From NCBI RefSeq assembly GCF_015557435.1, contig NZ_JADNOH010000077.1, positions 1 through 60,934 on the forward strand: a stretch of DNA of 60,934 nt. Direction: 5' to 3'. Below are positions 9,701 through 17,649 of this stretch, piece after piece. The notes under the pieces are model-generated. The model searched no databases. It saw only the letters and a list, made by a program, of their open reading frames with translations, and had not been told where the DNA came from. Both the position numbers and the translations under genes were made by a program. The first letter of the stretch is position 1. The number at the start of each line of letters is the position of its first letter. This stretch comes from Collinsella aerofaciens (lineage in GTDB: Bacteria > Actinomycetota > Coriobacteriia > Coriobacteriales > Coriobacteriaceae).

Positions 9701-9902
9701 GGGCCTTAAGAAAGGCTTCCCGGGCGAGGGCGGCAACATGGACTTCGACACCCTGCTCGACCGCGTGGAGGCCGGAATTGCCGAGCGCCTGCGCGAGCTC
9801 GAGGCGGGCGTCGTGGCTGCCGTCGATCCGACATCGCCGCAGGCAGCGCACGCGCGCTGTTCGTATAACCACGAAGGAACGTTTGTAAGGAGGGACGTGT
9901 AG
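6765..9902 (+). CDS. addB: AddB, nuclease/helicase-like subunit of the AddAB recombination complex
   Basis: AddB pairs with AddA to resect double-strand breaks and load RecA. The 1045-residue protein has a helicase-like N-terminal part without a functional Walker A and a C-terminal RecB-type nuclease. The nuclease region starts near residue 730 (SQIEAYSTCPLC), continues with NFVHDVLEHLH (about 765), GRIDRVDV (about 874) and VVIDYKHRSG (about 888), the PD-(D/E)XK core. Classical AddB holds an Fe-S cluster with one cysteine here and three near the C-terminus; this tail (HARCSYNHEG, about 1028) shows only one cysteine, so the cluster looks incomplete. The stop is 3 bases before the addA start, and the addA ribosome site lies inside addB, so the two are coupled. 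Confidence 0.85.
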   Translation: MPVRIYTTNAGADLSDAEAAILADLVARHGRAVLLAPTFAELDLCRHDAAVAGASLGVDYKTPSSWLRSLWELMGDGRSFVDNLQRQMLFSDMVARRDDADLQPLSRSQGTVRMLARMARDVLPGVAGTGAERHCGNACQPEPKSDAEARVFELLRAYASGLDRRDMVEPCEAADMMAGALADNLPTCVRAVFVRGVTSFAHGLLELLSAVANGGGEVVVLLAREQAAMREELAAAFDARGVLFEIAPLGEDAAASKPAAQPAFIEVAGPHARAYAYANAIDKLVKAREGAAPRDGAAAPADPARVLVVSARAPQLFGELAARLAARHIAAETTEFTAFSQSIAGRQFTALANLIERMKAADEGTASKTEWWPAPELTDWIYSPLSGADAASARTFDKNMRLSRSKTTAGVKSLLQSVQGQVRGARKAASDQNWFKNVPCVVSDVFQALWRDKPVTALKAMLAVAEALPDRALGGLDGRARRQAETALLRHAIDILMNDARALDVSQAATVPVLDGVRTKVDKRSTAYDYETYEVDRTPRAQVRFASLADAAALRPASYDAVLFADVDLDSYPLSHEEGPLATLTEELGRGGVTLEPAALLRVRFGRAMQASRGPVTLARVTHDRQARECYPAAVWTELRARAKAADDAKAAGADKAADADKVTAAKATCVGEGDIVRDFDPAAGEGLERKRVACEAPQHLSAEAVPYLVLRRRDGEGEDAPLVPRLTSASQIEAYSTCPLCWFVSYRVKPQSIDAGFGNMEKGNFVHDVLEHLHARLPQEGMERVTPMNLPRAQELLREVFDETLAEHAGKRGTEGPLVPLSPVEERQVAEILPQLEDVLAYESEALAPFVPRYLEFAFNELKVEYAGWPLGGRIDRVDVDAENRAVVIDYKHRSGVEEYKLADPTVFDEKTGAVPADDPRWLPPHTQTLIYAQAMRRALDLNTRAALYFSTKGGKPALRGAASDELLEEERGDGRIPGLKKGFPGEGGNMDFDTLLDRVEAGIAERLRELEAGVVAAVDPTSPQAAHARCSYNHEGTFVRRDV

Positions 9903-9905
9903 ACC

Positions 9906-12900
9906 ATGGATCTTTCGACTTTGATGCCGCAACAGCTGCAAGTCGTCAAAACGCTCGACCGCCCGCTGTTTGTCTCGGCGGGCGCCGGTTCGGGTAAGAC
10001 CTTTACCCTCACGCGCCGTATCGTCTACGCGCTCTCGCCCGAATCCGGTCCGTTCATTGAGCATCTGGACCAGGTGCTCGCCATTACCTTTACCAAGGAC
10101 GCCGCGGCCGAGATCCGCGACCGCGTGCGCCGTGCGCTTATCGAAGAGGGCATGGACGAGGAAGCCCTGACGGTTGACGATGCCTGGATTTCGACCATCC
10201 ACGGCATGTGTTCGCGTATCCTGCGCGCGCATGCGCTGGAGCTGGGCATCGACCCCGAATTTACGGTGCTCACCGATACCGATGAGCTCATGGATCAGGC
10301 TGTCGAGCATGTGCTGGGCCGTGCGACGGCGCCCGATGCCGCCCCCGAGCTTGCCGCCTCGCTTAGAAGTCTCTATGCCTGGTATCCCATGGCAGGCGAG
10401 GGCGGTCCCTTTGGTGGCGGCACCACCATCAAGGGCTTGGTGCGCGACCTGCTGGAGCTGTCCAGCCAGCTACCGGGTGGTATGGACGACGTGTGCGTGC
10501 TTCGCGGCTGCTCCGATACCTCGGCACTTGCCGATGCCTATCGTGCGGCGCTCGGCGCGAGCAAGGCCGCGACCGAGAAGGCGCAGGTGGCGCTCGAGGC
10601 CATCGACGCGTTCGAGGCGAGCGACAAGACCATGGCGGATGTGGCGCGGCTCATGATGTCGTGCGGCATGCCGCGCGCGAGCAAGATGTTCCCTAAGGAG
10701 AATGTCGAGCTGCTCAAGGCAGAGGCTGCCGACACGTTTGTCAACATTGTGCTGGCTTGCGGCGACCCGGCGCTCGATGCGCTGACGGGGCTCGCCCGTG
10801 CCGTAGAGGCGGAGTATCGCGCGCTCAAGGCCGACCAGTCCGCGCTCGATAATAACGATCTGCTGCGCATGGCATACGAGGCGCTGCGCGATTATCCCGC
10901 CATCCGAGCCGCCTACGAGGGCCGCTTTAAGATGGTCATGATCGATGAGTTCCAGGACACCGACCAGATGCAGGTCGATCTGATTCGCTACCTGACGGGT
11001 GCGGGCGAGCGTGCGCTGTGCACGGTGGGCGACGCGCAGCAGTCGATCTATCGCTTCCGTGGTGCCGAGGTCGAGGTCTTCCGCCGCCAGGAGCGCAAGG
11101 TGGGCGCTTCGGGCGCGGCCGAGGCATCGGCCGACGCTGGTACTGCCGCTGATGCTCCCGCCGGCGAGCTCGTCAAACTCGTGCGCAATTTCCGCAGCCA
11201 CGACGAGGTCCTGCGCTACGTGGCGCGTGTCTTTGACGGCGATACCGGTGGCCTTATGCAGGGCTTTTTGGATCTTGAGCCGAGCGATGAGCGCGAAGAC
11301 AAGCTCGAGGCAGAGGCGTCGCGTCGGCAGGCGCTGCTCGTTGTCGGCGGCAGTACACAGGAGCGAACGCAGGCGAAAGCTCATGCAATTGCGGAGCGGT
11401 TCCATGCGCTCGTCAAGGCGGGGCAGCCTCAGGGCGATATGGTGTTGCTGCTGGGCCGCATGACCAATGCCGACGTCTATGCCCAAGCGTTCCGTGACCA
11501 GGGACTCGACTGCGTCATCGCGGGCGGCTCGGTCTTTGCCCAGGCTGCCGAGGTGCAGGCGATTCGCGCCCTGGTGTGCGCGCTTGCCAACCCGGCGGAC
11601 ACGGCGCAGGGCCTTATGCCCCTGCTGGCCTCACCGATGTTTGCCCTGGGCGCCCAGGAGTTTCTGGCGCTGGCGACCAAGCTCGACGAGCAGACGGGGG
11701 AGACCTCGCGCCGCAATATCGATGCGGGTATTATGAGCGACTGCGACGTGCCCGGCCTGCAGAATCTGCCACTGGTGACGCGCGCTCGCGAAGTGCTGCG
11801 CTATGCGTTCCGCCGCGTAGGCCGCGATTCGTTTGCCGTTATCGCTCGCGATGTGGTCAACGCCTCGGGCTGGTTTGTGCGCCTGGCGCAGCGTGGCCCC
11901 GAGGGCAAGGCCATCGCCGCCAACGTGCTCAAGGCGCTCGATGCCGTGGCAGAGGCAGAGGCCGAGTTCGGCAACTCGCCGCGCTCCATTGCACTCGCCT
12001 TCGATCGTTTCTTGGCGGGTAAGGAAGCGCCGGGCGCGCTCAACGAGGAGGGCAACGGCGCGGTGCGCATCATGACGGTGCATGCGTCCAAGGGTCTGGA
12101 ATATCCGGTCGTGGCGGTTTCCGAGTGCTTTGGCGTACGCAAGTCGACCGGAGCTGCCCAGATGGGGCGTGTCGAGGGCGGCGCGCAGGTTGTGGCGCTG
12201 CCGGCACGCTTCGATGGCGTTAAACTCGCGGACGGCACGTTCGTCAAGGGTGACGACGTCAAAAAGCAGTTTGAGCACGCATTTAAGGGCAAGGGTACGT
12301 CGCCGTGGCTTTCGCCGGAACTTATGGACGACGTCTGTGCGACGGGTTCTCCCGCCGAGGCATTTGTTCGCCTGCGCAACGATGACCTGCAACTTTCGCT
12401 CGAGGAGCGGGCCCGCTTGCTCTACGTCGCCATGACGCGTGCGCGCGAGCTGGTGATTCTGGCGATGGACGTCGCCGTGAGCCGCGGTAAGGTGCCGGCG
12501 CCGTCTTTCGACGTCGAGTCCGACCTGACCTATGACGTGCTGCGCCGCATCCTGCCTGGCCAGGGCTTGGGTATGCCGCAGCTCGATGCCGACCACTTGG
12601 TGTTCGACAATTCCCAGCCGGGGGACTACGAGCTTATCTCGCTGGCAAACTTTACCTTTGACGAGCAGACGTTTGAGGCTAACGCTTCGCTGGATGCCGA
12701 GGGAAGGCTTGTCCGCGGTGATGCGGAGGCAGAGGTTGTTGATGCGGGTACTCGCGTCGCCGTTCCCAGTCCTGCCGACCCCGAGCCCGATGCGTTTGAG
12801 CTCGTGTATCCCCAGGCGGTGGGTGTGCGTATGGGTACCTGCCCGTATCCAGCGCGCGATTCGTACAGCTATTCGTCGATTGCCGCAGCGCTGCATGCCG

Positions 12901-13550
12901 AGGCCGAGGACCGTGCCGCCGAGGCGCGCGTGCCCATGGACGAGGCCGGCGATGATGCGGAGTCGGATGGCTCGGAGATGACGGACGCGGACGTGGCCGC
13001 CGCTGAGCCCGCCGGCAACCCCATGGCGCTGGGCTCGGCGTTCCATGCCGCCTGCCAGTGGCTGATTGAGATGGGCGCCGACGAATTGCCTGCCGAGCGC
13101 GCCGATGCACTGACGCGCCTGTGGCATCTGACGCCGGAGCAACGCGAGCGTTTCGATGTCGCCCTGAATCGCTGGCTCAGGTCATCGGTTCGCGCCGAGC
13201 TGCTTGCCTGGCCGTGCGTTCGTGCCGAGGTGCCGTTCTTCTCGCTGGGCTGCGAGGACGAGGACATTGCCCGCTACGGTGCGTATGCCGAGGGCGCTAT
13301 CGATGCGCTGGCGACCGATCCTGCTAATCCGTCGCGTGCGCTGGTCATCGACTACAAGACGGGTGGCACGCCGGACGAGACGCCGGATCAGTTGCTAGAG
13401 AAACACGCCCTGCAAGCGCGCGTCTATTCGGATGTTCTGCACAAGGCGGGCTTTGAGGCCGTGACGGTCAAGTTCGTTCGCGTGGAACAGACGGCCCCAG
13501 CTGTCTTCGCCGAGCTCGCCGAGCCCCAAGTAGTCACCTACAACCTCTAA
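9906..13550 (+). CDS. addA: AddA, UvrD-type helicase and nuclease subunit of AddAB
   Basis: AddA is the ATP-driven 3'-5' helicase with its own nuclease domain. The 1214-residue protein has Walker A AGAGSGKT (about 25-32), the DEFQDTDQ box (about 347), motif III VGDAQQSIYRFRG (about 375), VHASKGLEYP (about 725) and a C-terminal nuclease with GSAFHAACQWL and VIDYKTGG (about 1147). These are all the expected SF1 and PD-(D/E)XK motifs at a typical length. The ATG at 9906 has AGGAGGG 10 bases before it, inside the addB end. The gene is followed by two hairpin repeats and no standard terminator. Confidence 0.93.
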   Translation: MDLSTLMPQQLQVVKTLDRPLFVSAGAGSGKTFTLTRRIVYALSPESGPFIEHLDQVLAITFTKDAAAEIRDRVRRALIEEGMDEEALTVDDAWISTIHGMCSRILRAHALELGIDPEFTVLTDTDELMDQAVEHVLGRATAPDAAPELAASLRSLYAWYPMAGEGGPFGGGTTIKGLVRDLLELSSQLPGGMDDVCVLRGCSDTSALADAYRAALGASKAATEKAQVALEAIDAFEASDKTMADVARLMMSCGMPRASKMFPKENVELLKAEAADTFVNIVLACGDPALDALTGLARAVEAEYRALKADQSALDNNDLLRMAYEALRDYPAIRAAYEGRFKMVMIDEFQDTDQMQVDLIRYLTGAGERALCTVGDAQQSIYRFRGAEVEVFRRQERKVGASGAAEASADAGTAADAPAGELVKLVRNFRSHDEVLRYVARVFDGDTGGLMQGFLDLEPSDEREDKLEAEASRRQALLVVGGSTQERTQAKAHAIAERFHALVKAGQPQGDMVLLLGRMTNADVYAQAFRDQGLDCVIAGGSVFAQAAEVQAIRALVCALANPADTAQGLMPLLASPMFALGAQEFLALATKLDEQTGETSRRNIDAGIMSDCDVPGLQNLPLVTRAREVLRYAFRRVGRDSFAVIARDVVNASGWFVRLAQRGPEGKAIAANVLKALDAVAEAEAEFGNSPRSIALAFDRFLAGKEAPGALNEEGNGAVRIMTVHASKGLEYPVVAVSECFGVRKSTGAAQMGRVEGGAQVVALPARFDGVKLADGTFVKGDDVKKQFEHAFKGKGTSPWLSPELMDDVCATGSPAEAFVRLRNDDLQLSLEERARLLYVAMTRARELVILAMDVAVSRGKVPAPSFDVESDLTYDVLRRILPGQGLGMPQLDADHLVFDNSQPGDYELISLANFTFDEQTFEANASLDAEGRLVRGDAEAEVVDAGTRVAVPSPADPEPDAFELVYPQAVGVRMGTCPYPARDSYSYSSIAAALHAEAEDRAAEARVPMDEAGDDAESDGSEMTDADVAAAEPAGNPMALGSAFHAACQWLIEMGADELPAERADALTRLWHLTPEQRERFDVALNRWLRSSVRAELLAWPCVRAEVPFFSLGCEDEDIARYGAYAEGAIDALATDPANPSRALVIDYKTGGTPDETPDQLLEKHALQARVYSDVLHKAGFEAVTVKFVRVEQTAPAVFAELAEPQVVTYNL

Positions 13551-13560
13551 CCTCAATAAC

Positions 13561-13623
13561 TTGCGGTGGAATACGGACTGTTTTGACCAGAAAAGCCGCC
13601 AATCAGTCCGTATTTCACCGCAA
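13561..13623. repeat. 63-nt hairpin repeat, copy 1
   Basis: The arms are TTGCGGTGGAATACGGACTG (13561-13580) and CAGTCCGTATTTCACCGCAA (13604-13623), a 20-bp stem with one G-U, around a 23-base loop. The outer 13 positions are shared with copy 2; the inner 7 bp differ in both arms in a matched way. It lies 10 bases after the addA stop and has no T run. Confidence 0.88.
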
Positions 13624-13654
13624 CGGTAGGAGGGTCGCTCGGGTCCCTTGGAAG

Positions 13655-13717
13655 TTGCGGTGGAATAGTTCCTGAATTGCTGCTCAGGCGGGGCAAACAG
13701 GAACTATTTCACCGCAA
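13655..13717. repeat. 63-nt hairpin repeat, copy 2
   Basis: The arms are TTGCGGTGGAATAGTTCCTG (13655-13674) and CAGGAACTATTTCACCGCAA (13698-13717), again a 20-bp stem and a 23-base loop. One further G-C pair (13654 with 13718) extends it. It stands in tandem with copy 1, 31 bases apart, between addA and dnaE. Confidence 0.88.
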
Positions 13718-13772
13718 CTCAATAGGAGCCGTGTGGGTTTGGCTAGGTTCGGGTGCTGTCCGTGCCGTGCGG

Positions 13773-13778
13773 TAAAAT
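13773..13778 (+). promoter_or_regulatory. -10-like element before dnaE
   Basis: TAAAAT in the context GCGGTAAAATCG lies 40 bases before the dnaE start, and no other -10 is better placed. The -35 is not clear. Confidence 0.35.
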
Positions 13779-13817
13779 CGTTCAGTCAGAACACGAACCC
13801 GCATCGGAGCTCATCAC

Positions 13818-16800
13818 ATGGCATTCGTCCATCTGCACAATCACACTGTCTTCTCCATGCTCGACGGCGCAACCCGTATCCAGGATATGGTCAACCGTGC
13901 CGTTGAGCTGGGCATGCCCGCTGTGGCCATTACCGACCACGGCTACATGTATGGCGTACCCGACCTGGCGCTGGCCTGCGACGCCGTCAACCACAACACG
14001 CCCGAGTACAAAACGTGGAGCCACGACAAGGCCTTCTTGGAAAAGGACCGCCGCGACGAGCTGGTGGAGCCCGACCCCGAGGCAAACCCGCGCGAGCATG
14101 CCCAGTACGTCAAAGACATGGCCATGTGGGACGAGAAGGGCAACATCGACGAGCTCAAGCCGCCCCTGGTCATCAAACCCATCTTTGGCTGCGAGGTCTA
14201 CTTTACGCCGGACGAGACACTCGCCCGCGACCACAAGCCCGAGCTCTACCACATGATCCTCCTGGCCAAGGACCAGGAGGGCTACGTCAACCTGATGCAG
14301 ACGGTTTCCGAGGCCGCCGTGCAGGGCTTTTACTACAAGCCGCGTGTGACGCTCGACAACCTGCGCCGCCATGCCAAGGGCATGATCTGCACCAGCGCCT
14401 GTATCGCGGGCATCATCCCCAAATACATCGACCGCGGCGACATGGAAGGCGCCATCAAGTGGGCCGAGACCTTCCGTGATACCTTCGAGCCCGGTGACTT
14501 CTACATCGAGATCCAGGAACACGGCATCACCACCGACAACGGCCTGACTGACGAGCAGATGGACCGCACGCTCATCGACATCGCCAAGCAGGTGGGCGTC
14601 AAGGTCATCGCCACCAACGACTTCCACTACCTGCGCCGCGAGGATGCGCCCGTGCAGGACGTCATCATGTGCATTGGCATGAACGCCAAGGTCGACGACC
14701 CCAACCGCATGCGCATGACCGGCTCGGAGTTCTACATGAAGACCGAGGAGGAGATGCGGGCGATGTTCCCGTATTGTCCCGAGGCCTGCGACAACACGCT
14801 CGAGATCGCCGACAAGTGCTATGTGGAGTTGGACTGGGACTCCATCATCCTGCCGCGCTTCCCGTTGCTCGATCCCGGCGAGACGCACGAGAGCCAGTTC
14901 CGCCGCGAGTGCGAGAAGGGCCTGCGCCAGCACTACGGCGACGACTGGGCCACGCGCGAGATCGGCGGTGTCAACATCAAAGAGCGCTTTGAGTACGAAT
15001 ACAAGGTCATCTGCGACAAGGGCTTTGCCGCCTACTTCTTGATCGTTGCCGAGTACGTGCAATGGGCCAAGGACAACGGCATCGGCGTCGGCCCCGGCCG
15101 TGGCTCGGCCGCCGGCGCTATCGTCGCCTACGCCATGAACATCACCGCGTTCGACCCGCTCGAGAACGGCCTGATGTTCGAGAGGTTCCTGTCCCCGCAG
15201 CGTACCGAGATGCCCGATATCGATATGGACTTCGACGATGAGCGGCGCCTCGAGGTCGTTGAGCACGTTCGTCAGCTCTACGGCCCCGAGAAAGTCACCC
15301 ACGTCATCACCTACTCGACCATCAAGGCCAAGCAAGCCATCAACGACGCCGCGCGCGTCCTGGACTACCCGGTCTACATGGGCCAGCGCCTGTCCAAGAT
15401 GGTCTCGAGCGACCCCAAGGTCAAACTCAAGCAGGTGCTCGACAAGCAACCCGGCAAAGAGGATCTGTTTAACCCCGACTTTGCCGAGGCCTATAAAAAG
15501 GACGACGACGCCCGCCGCATCATCGACACGGCGCTCTCTATCGAGGGCCTCACTCGTGGCGAGGGCGTGCACGCGTGCGCCGTCCTGATCTGCCGTGACC
15601 CCGTCAACGAGCACGTACCGACCAAGCTCGACACCAAGGGCGGCGTCGAGATTACCCAGTACGAGGGCCATACCGTCGCCGACATGGGCCTGCTCAAGAT
15701 GGACTTCCTGGGCCTGCGTACGCTGACGGTTATCTCCAAGGCAAAGGCCAACATCAAAAAGAACTTCGGCATCGACATCAAAGAGGAAGAGATTCCCTTT
15801 GACGACCCCGAGATCTTTAAGCTCATGGGTTCCGGCCACACCGCCGGCGTCTTCCAGGTCGAGTCCGCCGGCATGACGGCCACGATCAAGAACATGAAGC
15901 CCACCGAGTACAAGCACGTCGTGGCATTGATCGCCCTGTACCGCCCGGGCCCGTTGGGCGCCGGCATGGTCTCGTCCTACATCAACCGTATGAACGGCAA
16001 GGAGCCGGCCGTCTCCTACGACGACCGTCTGGACGACATCCTGGGCGAAACCTACGGCACCATGGTCTACCAGGAGCAGGTTATGCTCATCTCCGTCGAG
16101 ATGTGCGGCTTTTCCAAGGGCGAATCGGACTCGCGTATCCGTAAGCCCGTGGCTAAGAAGAAGATCAAGCTGCTCACGTCGACGGTGCTCCACTGGGAGG
16201 ACGGCTCGGACGAGACCACCTACGACCACTGGATGAACGGCGCCATCAAGAACAACTACACGCGCGAGGTCGCCCAGAAGATTTGGGACGATGTCCTCGA
16301 GTTCGCGTCCTACGCCTTCAACAAGTCGCACTCCGCCGGCTACGCCATCCTGGTTATGCAGACGGCGTGGCTCAAGGCACACTATCCGCACGAGTACATG
16401 GCGGCCGTTCTGACGTCCTATACGGGCAAGACCGACAAGATCGTGCACTACGTCTCGGCATGCCGTCACGACGGCATCCCCGTGCTTTCGCCAGATGTCA
16501 ACGAGTCCGGTACCGAGTTCACGGCTACCAAGGAGGGCGTGCGTTTTGGTCTGGCCGGCATCCGCGGCGTGGGCACCGGCGTGGCGCAGGCGATTATCGC
16601 CGAGCGCGAGGCGGGCGGCCCGTTTAAGACGCTGCACGACTTTGTCGAGCGCGTGGACTCGAGCCAGGCCAACCGCCGCGTAATCGAATCGCTGATCAAG
16701 GCAGGCGCCTTCGACTCCACGGGGTATCCGCGTCGCCAGATGATGCACTTTGTGGACAAGAACAACCCCGAGAACATCATCGATGCCGCGGTGAAGCGCC

Positions 16801-17621
16801 AGAAGGATCGTGCGAGCGGCCAGACGTCGTTCTTCGACATGTTTGGCGACGTTGAGGGCTCGGGCTTTGAGGTGAGCGTGCCCGATCCGGACGGCCAGGA
16901 GTGGGACCGCCACCTTAAGCTGAGCCAGGAGAAGGAGGTTCTGGGCATCTATGTCTCGGACCACCCGCTGCGCCCGTTTGAGTATGCACTAGCCAAGGCG
17001 CGCGACTTCTCGTTCTCGCAGATCGATACCGGCTACGAAGTTCAGAATCCTACGGGCGGCACCATCAACCAGGAGATTCCCGAGGGCAAGGCGCTGTGGT
17101 GGGCCGGCATGGTCTCGAGCGTGTCCAAGCGCGTGACCAAAAACGGTGACCCCATGGGCATCGTGCAGCTCGAGGACATGGAAGGCGAGGCCACCGTCGT
17201 CGTGTTCCCCAAGACCTATAAAGAGGCCGAGGGGTACCTGTACGGCGAGGTCGATCCCGAGACCGGCGCGCAGCTGTCCGATGCCTTTGTGCGCATTAAG
17301 GGCAAGCTCGAGCGCTCGGACCGCGGCGACCAGATCATCGCGCAGGAGATCGTGCCGCTCGAGCTCAACGAGGAGAACAACAAGCCCAAGGTGTTTGAGG
17401 TCATGGTGCCTAACAGCCGCTTTAGCCAGGGCAATATGGCGCGCCTGGCCACGGTGCTCACCGCTAACCCGGGCGGCGACCGCGTGGAGATCTTTATCGA
17501 GCAGGTGGACGGGCGCGTGCTGCGTGCCGAGGTACCTGCCAAGGTCAACGCGCGTTCGATTCCGCTGCTGGCCGAGGCCAAGGCCATTGTGGGTAACCAG
17601 GGCCGCGTGACGGTGATCTAA
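13818..17621 (+). CDS. dnaE: DNA polymerase III alpha subunit (DnaE)
   Basis: This is the replicative polymerase subunit, 1267 residues. The PHP domain opens with HLHNHTVFSMLDG (residues 5-17), keeping the metal-binding histidines that E. coli has lost, so PHP phosphoesterase or proofreading activity is possible. Between ITDHGYMYG and KPIFGCEVYF (about 120) there is an acidic, lysine-rich insertion of about 55 residues. The polymerase core shows GPGRGSAAG (about 425) and the catalytic PDIDMDFDD (about 466). The helix-hairpin-helix, beta-clamp and C-terminal OB-fold regions follow, the last starting near WWAGMVSS (about 1094). It is followed after 28 bases by the SNF2 gene on the same strand with no terminator, so the two are probably co-transcribed. 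Confidence 0.96.
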   Translation: MAFVHLHNHTVFSMLDGATRIQDMVNRAVELGMPAVAITDHGYMYGVPDLALACDAVNHNTPEYKTWSHDKAFLEKDRRDELVEPDPEANPREHAQYVKDMAMWDEKGNIDELKPPLVIKPIFGCEVYFTPDETLARDHKPELYHMILLAKDQEGYVNLMQTVSEAAVQGFYYKPRVTLDNLRRHAKGMICTSACIAGIIPKYIDRGDMEGAIKWAETFRDTFEPGDFYIEIQEHGITTDNGLTDEQMDRTLIDIAKQVGVKVIATNDFHYLRREDAPVQDVIMCIGMNAKVDDPNRMRMTGSEFYMKTEEEMRAMFPYCPEACDNTLEIADKCYVELDWDSIILPRFPLLDPGETHESQFRRECEKGLRQHYGDDWATREIGGVNIKERFEYEYKVICDKGFAAYFLIVAEYVQWAKDNGIGVGPGRGSAAGAIVAYAMNITAFDPLENGLMFERFLSPQRTEMPDIDMDFDDERRLEVVEHVRQLYGPEKVTHVITYSTIKAKQAINDAARVLDYPVYMGQRLSKMVSSDPKVKLKQVLDKQPGKEDLFNPDFAEAYKKDDDARRIIDTALSIEGLTRGEGVHACAVLICRDPVNEHVPTKLDTKGGVEITQYEGHTVADMGLLKMDFLGLRTLTVISKAKANIKKNFGIDIKEEEIPFDDPEIFKLMGSGHTAGVFQVESAGMTATIKNMKPTEYKHVVALIALYRPGPLGAGMVSSYINRMNGKEPAVSYDDRLDDILGETYGTMVYQEQVMLISVEMCGFSKGESDSRIRKPVAKKKIKLLTSTVLHWEDGSDETTYDHWMNGAIKNNYTREVAQKIWDDVLEFASYAFNKSHSAGYAILVMQTAWLKAHYPHEYMAAVLTSYTGKTDKIVHYVSACRHDGIPVLSPDVNESGTEFTATKEGVRFGLAGIRGVGTGVAQAIIAEREAGGPFKTLHDFVERVDSSQANRRVIESLIKAGAFDSTGYPRRQMMHFVDKNNPENIIDAAVKRQKDRASGQTSFFDMFGDVEGSGFEVSVPDPDGQEWDRHLKLSQEKEVLGIYVSDHPLRPFEYALAKARDFSFSQIDTGYEVQNPTGGTINQEIPEGKALWWAGMVSSVSKRVTKNGDPMGIVQLEDMEGEATVVVFPKTYKEAEGYLYGEVDPETGAQLSDAFVRIKGKLERSDRGDQIIAQEIVPLELNEENNKPKVFEVMVPNSRFSQGNMARLATVLTANPGGDRVEIFIEQVDGRVLRAEVPAKVNARSIPLLAEAKAIVGNQGRVTVI

Positions 17622-17649
17622 GCTACCCCGGGTGAGATTGGAGGAAGTG

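Noticed and set aside
13782..16964. A 1060-codon open frame antisense to dnaE
   Set aside because: It mirrors the codon bias of dnaE in GC-rich DNA, has no family motifs and is fully covered by a certain gene.
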